From the NCBI GenBank assembly GCA_039707655.1, contig CM077674.1:238863904-238927903 (forward strand): a stretch of DNA of 64,000 bases, written 5' to 3'. Shown one piece after another: positions 58,265 to 64,000 of this stretch. Below the pieces are notes generated by a model that was not told the DNA's origin, made no database searches, and saw nothing but the letters and a program-made list of their open reading frames with translations. The position numbers were made by a program, and so were the translations under genes. Source of the stretch: Elymus sibiricus (Eukaryota > Streptophyta > Magnoliopsida > Poales > Poaceae). How positions within the stretch are numbered: the first letter of the stretch is position 1; every line of letters starts with the position of its first letter.

Positions 58265-59878
58265 TCAAGGGATAGAAATCTCTAGATTCAACTTTTCTTC
58301 AAAAGCTTTCATCATGGCATCAACGATATGTTTAATAAAAGCTTTGTTTTGTTCATAGGCATGAGGTGAATTTATCATGGATTGCAGCAAGGAAATATAT
58401 TCAATCAAAGAACAACTATCATAATTAAAGTCCTTGTAATCCAAAAGAGTGGGCACATCACTAGATAAAGTTTGGACCTCTCCAAACCCACTTTTATCAA
58501 TTTTCTCAACAAGATTTTCACCCTCTGAATTATCGGGATGCCTTCTAGCTAAAGTTGACTCTTCTCCAGTCCATTTATCATCAATTTTAATCTTACTAAA
58601 CAAAGAATCAATAGGAGAAGTACCAATCACTTTAATATCTTCATCATTTTTATGAAAGTAATCACTAGAAAATGCTTTTTCTAACAATTCTCGTTTAGCT
58701 CTAAGCATAGCGGTTCTTTTCTTACTTTCATCCATGGAAACATATAAAGCCTTAATGGATTCCTCAACTATAGGCACAAAAGCTTTCATCTTAAGATTTT
58801 CTATGTCATGAGAAAGTCTATCAATGCTTCTAGACACGTCATCTATCTTGTTCAACTTTTCCTCTATCGTAGCATTGAAAACTTTTTGCATATTAATGAA
58901 TTCTTTAATGCTATTCTCAAGATCAGAGGTGTTCCTATTATTATTATAAGAAGAATTTCCATAGGAACCACCATAATTGTTAGAGGAATTACTAGGAAAA
59001 GGCCTAGGATTAAAGTTTCCCCTATAAGCATTGTTATTGAAATTATTATGCGCGATAAAATTCACATCTATGGCATCGCTATTTTGCTCAATCAAAGAAG
59101 ACAAAGGCACATCATTAAGATCAATAGAATCATTTTTATTAGCAACCAACTTCACACGAGCATCACCTTTTTCACTCAAAGTAGAAATTTCTTCAATCGA
59201 ATTAACTTTTTTACTAGTTGGTGCCCTTTCGGTGTGCCATTGTAAATAATTAGCCATAATGTTATCTAGTAATTTGTTGGCTTCACCCAAAGTAATCTCC
59301 ATAAAAGTACCACCCGCGACGGAATCTAAAAGATTTCTAGAAAAAAAATTCAATCCCGCATAATTTTTTTGTATGATCATCCAAAGTTTTAAACCATGTG
59401 TTGGACAATTCCTTAGCATCGATTTCATCCTTTCCCATGCTTGTGCAACATGATCATGCTCAAGTTGCTTAAAATTCATAATTTGGGTTATAAGGGAAAT
59501 GATTTTTGCGGGTGGAAAATACTTTGTAATGAAAGCATCTTTGCACTTGTCCCATGAATCAATACTATTGCGAGGCAAAGAAGTAAACCAAATTTTAGCA
59601 AGATCACGCAAAGAAAACGGGAATAATTTCAACTTCACAATATCATTGTCCACATCTTTCTTCTTTTGCATGTCACACAATTCAATGAATGTGTTTAGAT
59701 GGGATGCGGCATCCTCATTAGGATTACCGAAAAATTGATCTTTCATCACAAGATTCAACAAAGTAGCATTTATTTCACATGATTCTGCACTAGTGGCGGG
59801 AGGAGCAATCGGAGTGCTAATGAAATCATCATTATTGGTGTTAGAGAAATCACACAACTTAGTGTTCTCTTGATCCAT
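58265..59878 (-). CDS. gag of element H
   Basis: The start is chosen at MDQENTKLCDF (ATG at 59878) because upstream codons belong to the conserved leader; this gives 537 residues. Residues about 50-150 form a retrotransposon gag domain: HLNTFIELCDMQKKKDVDND, LKLFPFSLRDLAKIWFTSLP and CKDAFITKYFPPAKI. A low-complexity N/S/G/R-rich segment follows (around residue 285-315), then coiled-coil-like helices (LENSIKEFINMQKVFNATIE) and a C-terminal part with GFGEVQTLSSDVPTLLDYKD. I see no CCHC zinc knuckle. Gag would assemble the particle. It ends at TGA 58265-58267, with protease in frame beyond it. Confidence 0.85.
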   Translation of the reverse strand: MDQENTKLCDFSNTNNDDFISTPIAPPATSAESCEINATLLNLVMKDQFFGNPNEDAASHLNTFIELCDMQKKKDVDNDIVKLKLFPFSLRDLAKIWFTSLPRNSIDSWDKCKDAFITKYFPPAKIISLITQIMNFKQLEHDHVAQAWERMKSMLRNCPTHGLKLWMIIQKNYAGLNFFSRNLLDSVAGGTFMEITLGEANKLLDNIMANYLQWHTERAPTSKKVNSIEEISTLSEKGDARVKLVANKNDSIDLNDVPLSSLIEQNSDAIDVNFIAHNNFNNNAYRGNFNPRPFPSNSSNNYGGSYGNSSYNNNRNTSDLENSIKEFINMQKVFNATIEEKLNKIDDVSRSIDRLSHDIENLKMKAFVPIVEESIKALYVSMDESKKRTAMLRAKRELLEKAFSSDYFHKNDEDIKVIGTSPIDSLFSKIKIDDKWTGEESTLARRHPDNSEGENLVEKIDKSGFGEVQTLSSDVPTLLDYKDFNYDSCSLIEYISLLQSMINSPHAYEQNKAFIKHIVDAMMKAFEEKLNLEISIP

Positions 59879-60096
59879 GATGACCACGCAAAACAAGAGT
59901 GCACACAAAAACATATCTGGCGAGAAAACGGTGAACGAAAAAAAGGGGCGAATAAAATCGGCAAATTGGTGAAGTGGGGGAGATGAAAACAAGAGGCAAA
60001 TGGCAAATAATGTAAGTGCAGAGAGATGAGATTTGTGGTTAGGAACCTGGTGGATGTTGATGATGTCTCCCCGGCAACGGCGCCAGAAATCCTTCT
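59879..60096 (-). other. Leader and tRNA-Asp primer-binding site of H
   Basis: Primer site 60068-60085 (minus strand TGGCGCCGTTGCCGGGGA, perfect match), 11 bases from the LTR. The A/G-rich leader carries GGCAAATGG-like repeats shared with A, B and G. Confidence 0.85.
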
Positions 60097-60675
60097 TGAT
60101 GGCTTGTGGATCTTCCCTAGCACAGCGCCTGAAATTCTTCTTTGTTGATGGAGATTGGTTTGATGGCGGGTGCTCGCATTGGTGGTTTCCCAGAAGAGGA
60201 AGGGATGATGTAGCAAGCGAAGAAGTATTTCCCTCAGTTAAGAACCAAGGTTATCGAACCAGAAGGAGAATCACCCAACACCCCGTAAACAGCACCTGCA
60301 CACAAGAAAACAAATCCTCGCACCCCAACGCAATCAAGGGGTTGTCAATCCCTTGACGGTAAGATGAAAGATTGAAACAGCGATGGAAAATTGCAGCAAA
60401 GTATTTTTGATTTTTTTAGATCAATAGATCTGAAAACAAAAGCGAATGAAAAAGGGATCTCAAAAGCAAATATGATGAAGAAGAGACCCCGGGGGCAGTA
60501 GGTTTCACTAGTGGCTTCTCTCAAGAAAATAGCAATGCGATGGGTAAACAAATTACTGTTGGGCAATTGATAGAACCTCAAATAATCATGACGTTATCCA
60601 GGCAATGATCCATTATATAGGCATCACGTCCAAGATTAGTAGACTGACTCCTGCCTGCATCTACTACTATTACTC
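60097..60675 (-). repeat. Right (5') LTR of H, truncated
   Basis: It matches 53775 to about 54350 of the left LTR and breaks off after CTACTACTATTACTC. The remaining 1 kb, including the promoter and the outer TSD, is missing. The breakpoint joins directly to coding sequence of L. Confidence 0.85.
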
Positions 60676-62505
60676 ACAGGAGGAAAATTATCCAACACAT
60701 GATCTGGAACTTGCTGTTGTAGTTCATGCACTTATCACTTGGCGACATTACCTTATGGGTAGCCGTTGCGAAATTTACACAGATCACCAGAGTTTGAAAT
60801 ATATCTTCACCCAATAGGATTTGAATCTCAGGCAAAGACGTTGGGTCGAGTTGATTTTGGATTATGACTTAGGAATACCTTACACCCCAGGCAAAGCCAA
60901 TGTCATGGCTGATGCACTAAGTCGTAAATCCTATTGTAACAACCTCATGTTGCAACAAGGTTAACCACTCTCCATGAGGAATTTCGTAAGCTTAATCTTC
61001 ACATTGTTCCTCGTGGATTCCTTTCTACCTTGGTGGCAAAACCAACTCTTGAGGATCAAATCAAAACTACCCAGAAACGTGCTCAAAGTATTCATTGTAT
61101 CAAGGAGAATATTGCTAAGGGTAAGGCTGGTTGTTTTACACTTGACAATGAAGGTACCATTTACTTCGTGAACAGATTAGTGGTACCAAAGAATAGGAAC
61201 CTAAGGCAGTTGATTCTTAAAGAAGCTCATGAATCTCCTCTCATGATTCATCCCGATAGTACCAAAATGTATCAGGACCTACGCCAGAGGTTCTGGTGGA
61301 CCAGGATGAAGAGAGAAATCGCTCAATTCATTGCTAACTATGACGTTTATCTTCACATTAAAGCAGAGCATCAAAGGCCTGCTGGTACTCTTCAGCCCTT
61401 AGCTCCCGAGTGGAAATTGGATAAGGTCGGTATGGATTTCATCACCGGCTTTCCAAAGACTAAGAAAGGGAATGATACCATATTCGTGGTCATCGATCGC
61501 CTCTCCAAAGTTGCACATTTCCTTCCCATTTGAGAAAGTATAATTGCTAGTCGGTTAGCAGACTTGTATGTTTCCCGAATAGTTTCTCTTCATGGTGTTC
61601 CTCTAGAGATTAATTCAGACCGTGGAATTCTTTTCACCTCTCAATTTTGGGAAAGTTTCCAGAATGCTATGTGAACCCATCTCTCCTTTAGCACCGCCTT
61701 TCACCCTCAGTCAAGTGGTCAAGTAGAAAGAGTTAATCAAATTCTCGAAGATATGCTCAGAGCCTGTGTTATCTCATTTGGAATGGATTGGGAGAAATGT
61801 CTTCCGTTCGCCGAATTTGCTTATAACAACAGCTTCCAGTCTAGCCTGGGCAAAGCTCACTTTGAAGTTCTCTATGGCCGAAGATGTCGAACTCCATTAA
61901 ACTGGTCAGAAAACGGTGAAAGACAATTCTTTGGACCAGATATGATTCAGGAGGCAGAAGAGCAAGTTCGCATCATTCGTGAAAATTAGAAAACCGCCCA
62001 ATCTCGTCAAAAGAATCAATACGATCACCGTCATAAGGAAGTAAGTTATGAAGTAGACGAGAAGGCTTATCTTTGGGTTACACCTCTGAAGGGTACCCAT
62101 TGTTTCAGTATCAAAGGCAAACTGGCTCCTCGTTACATTGGTCCTTTTCGTATTCTCGCTAAACGAGGAAAAGTTGCCTACCAATTGGAACTACCCCTGC
62201 ATCTTTCCAGAGTTCATGATGTCTTCCACGTTTCTCAACTCAGGCGTTGCTTCTCGGATCCCATCCGCGGAGTGGACCATGAAACGATTGATCTCCAAGA
62301 TGACCTTTCATATCGAGAATATCCTGTCCGTATTCTCGATGAAACCGAGCGCAGCACTCGACATCACAACATCAAGTTTCTCAAGGTTCAGTGGTCTCAT
62401 CATTCTGAGGATGAAGCAACTTGGGAACGAGAGGATCGTCTTCGACTTGAGTACCCCACCCTCTTCCTGACGACTCCTGAATCTCGGGACGAGATTCTAA
62501 TTTAG
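60676..62505 (+). pseudogene. pol C-terminal part of L: RNase H, integrase, chromodomain
   Basis: RNase H end: [36 protein letters not shown] and ADALSRKS (60680-60930). Integrase: a zinc-binding region around 61200-61380 in which the usual C of the second pair is changed (YDVYLHIKAEHQRP), the catalytic core with GMDFITGFP, NSDRGILFTS and SSGQVERVNQIL (D,D,E). The C-terminal chromodomain (EYPVRILDETERS...KVQWSHHSEDEATWE, 62320-62440) would direct integration to marked chromatin in functional relatives. In-frame stops at 60815 (TAG), 61532 (TGA), 61672 (TGA) and 61987 (TAG), and a shift near 60960, make it non-functional. The last frame (62185-62505) is open to its native stop. Confidence 0.85.
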
Positions 62506-62516
62506 TGGGGGTGAGT
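62506..62516 (+). other. Polypurine tract of L
   Basis: The purine-rich GGGGGTGAGT run follows the pol stop codon and abuts the LTR start TGTCACAGCCC at 62517. Confidence 0.65.
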
Positions 62517-64000
62517 TGTCACAGCCCTAGCATTAGCCCTTGCTTGTCATTGCATAATCATCATGCATCATTTTAATTTTTGGGGAAAGTTGAATTGAGG
62601 ACAGTTGAAAGCCTCAGAAATCATATTAAAAATGATCAAGATAAAAATTGCTTCAAATAAGTCCAAGAAAATGTTCCTGTGCTTCTCTGAAAATATTGGC
62701 AAGTGGTAAAATTCAAACCAATATTTTTGGAATCTCAGAAATATTTATTTTTAGGCATTTGAATTAATACAATATTTATTTACTTTGGATATATATTTAT
62801 TATATATTAAATATATGTCCAATAACTCTGGAACTTTTTTATGTGCCTTTGGAAAAGTCCATGAAGCAACATAAAAATGTTCAGAGGATTTTGTCATTGT
62901 TTGAATTTTTTGTTTGAATTCAAAACAGTGGCAGAAGAATTAAATAAAATAGAAAATAGAAAGTAAAAAAAGAGGAAAAGAATTTACCTGGCCCAACACT
63001 TACCTGGCGGCCCAGCCGAGCCAGCCCAGCCCACCAGGGACTAGACCGTCTTCTCCCTCCCCTCGCCCCGAAGCAGGTGCGTGCCAGCAGCCGCGTGAGC
63101 CGCGGCCACCTCCTGCTTGCCGACGAGGCGGCCCGTGCCCATATTCTCACGCCACGCGATGTCCCCGAGCCCCCTGGTTCATTCCCCCCTCGCAGCTCTC
63201 TCTCTCGCTCCCCCGCTCTCTCTCCTCGCTGCCCGAACGCCGTCGTCGCCACCGTCGCCGCTCGGCGTGGCCACCGCGCACCCGAGGCCCTGCCGCTGTG
63301 TCCATCATGTCCGCCGTCGAGCACCACATCCTCGAGCCAAAGGAACCGAGCCGGGATGGCCACAAGACGCCACCCGCTTTCGTCTTCTCCGTCTATGGCT
63401 GCCGGACGCCGCCCGCCGATTTGTCGTCGTCCTTTCCCCCCCGGCCTCGCCGTTGCCTCTGCTGGATCCGCTGTGAGCTGCTGCCCCTCCTTCCTCTCTC
63501 CCTTGAGCGAAAACGACACCGTGATGCTGTCCCCCACAGTGGCCGAATCCCGTCGCCAGCGCTGATTTCGGCCACCCCACAGCCTCCCTCGTGCCCCACT
63601 GGATGCGGCCGAGCGAGGGCTACGCTCTGGTGCCCTCAGAGCATCGAACCGTAGCCCGTAGCCCCGCCTAGTCACAGCTCCACCGTCGGTTGGTCGCCGC
63701 CGGCCAACTTTGATGACCGCTGACATGGCAGCGTCATTAGCGGCTAATGACGCCACTAACTAAACCCCCCTAGCCACTGACAGTGGGCCCCGTGACGGGT
63801 CAAAGCTCGGTCAGCGCGGGATTAAAACCTAGTTAACCCTTGTGTCACTGAACGGTAGGCCCCACATGTCAGGTTTGACTGATTCAACTGCTGATGTCAC
63901 TGTGACGCAGTGCTAATGCAGTAATTCAATTATTGGAATTAAATTAATTCTGGAATTTCAGAAATTAGTTAAAACTTCTAAAATTCATAGAAAAATAACC
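62517..64000 (+). repeat. 3' LTR of L, partial
   Basis: It starts TGTCACAGCCCTAGC and is AT-rich to about 62990, then GC-rich to about 63720. After that come ACAGTGGGCCCCGTGACGG- and CCCACATGTCAGGTTTGAC-type motifs that parallel 8930-9030 of the C LTR. The 278-codon minus frame and other long frames here are shadows of GC-rich LTR sequence. The right end lies beyond the window. Confidence 0.8.

Larger units (their letters stand above)
53775..60675 (-). mobile_element. Element H: Athila-type element with gag and protease only, right LTR truncated
   Basis: The left LTR is 53775-55370 and the right LTR starts at 60097 but stops at 60675, where chromovirus L begins. The internal region (55371-60096) has a tRNA-Asp primer site, an intact gag frame, a protease frame separated from it by one stop codon, and 2.4 kb of non-coding DNA. 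RT, RNase H and integrase are absent. It inserted in the antisense gene of I; the 5 bases before it are ttgcc. The LTR parts that can be compared differ by around 5 percent by eye in the first 190 bases, so H looks older than G. Confidence 0.87.
60676..64000 (+). mobile_element. Element L: 3' part of a chromovirus (Tekay-like)
   Basis: Coding order is RNase H, integrase and C-terminal chromodomain, followed by a purine-rich tract and a 3' LTR that runs off the window. The C-terminal chromodomain, the end CTGAATCTCGGGACGAGATT and the GC-rich LTR are typical of grass Tekay/Del chromoviruses. The left part (5' LTR, gag, protease, RT) is absent because the element is fused to the truncated LTR of H at 60675/60676. 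Confidence 0.85.

Noticed and set aside
62920..63756. 278-codon minus-strand open frame
   Set aside because: It lies in the GC-rich island of the L LTR, with overlapping frames on both strands and G/R-rich composition; I consider it a shadow.
1..64000. Host protein-coding gene, tRNA or rRNA gene
   Set aside because: Every long frame could be placed in a transposable element or an LTR; tRNA-like strings are primer-binding sites of 12-18 bases without cloverleaf context.

Overview
This window looks like intergenic DNA from a large grass genome of the Triticeae (wheat, barley, rye or Aegilops). It is almost entirely nested transposable elements, and I see no intact host gene, rRNA gene, tRNA gene or CRISPR array. 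The Triticeae assignment rests on several copies of LTRs that start TGATACGTCTCCAACGTATC and have a tRNA-Asp primer-binding site. These are the hallmark of the Athila-lineage Sabrina/Derami/Egug group. Family names are from memory and were not searched; boundaries come from TG..CA ends, target-site duplications (TSDs) and alignment of copies inside the window.

Layout. 1-1833: right end of an Athila-type element (A, minus). 1834-2964: end of a CACTA DNA transposon that A interrupts, carrying a B3-domain-like exon. 2965-21190: a non-autonomous Athila-type element (B, minus) that the CACTA had entered. B is split by a small hAT-like element (4496-5312) and by an 11.1 kb LARD-like element with 4 kb LTRs (C, plus, 7397-18529). 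21191-21962: a second partial B-type internal region, so B has an LTR-internal-LTR-internal' form. 21963-28065: a minus-strand long LTR of the chromovirus/LARD type (E), split by an LTR plus leader of another such element (D). 28066-33515: an Athila element (F, minus) with gag-protease and a downstream ATHILA-ORF1-like gene, but no reverse transcriptase or integrase.

33516-53774: a Tat/Retand-type Ty3-Gypsy element (I, plus) with decayed gag-pol, two RNase H domains and an intron-containing gene on the opposite strand. I contains element G (35032-41741, non-autonomous Athila, complete with TSD) and solo LTR J (48687-51770), which itself contains solo LTR K (49532-51046). 53775-60675: Athila element H (minus) with gag and protease only, its right LTR cut off. 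60676-64000: the 3' part of a chromovirus (L, plus): RNase H, integrase, chromodomain and a partial GC-rich LTR.

How the parts relate. B, G, H and F share a 3' non-coding block and an LTR design but lack RT and integrase, so they must have been mobilised by enzymes supplied in trans. C lacks any coding capacity and probably used chromovirus machinery like that of L. Nesting gives relative ages: B before the CACTA before A; B before hAT and C; F before I; I before G, J and H; J before K. Most premature stops in I can be read as C-to-T changes of Gln or Arg codons, as expected of long-methylated DNA. I found no convincing new biological system. The items most worth a second look are the spliced antisense gene of I, the F downstream gene with its hairpin-rich tandem repeats, and the conserved small ORF of the gag-less elements B and G.
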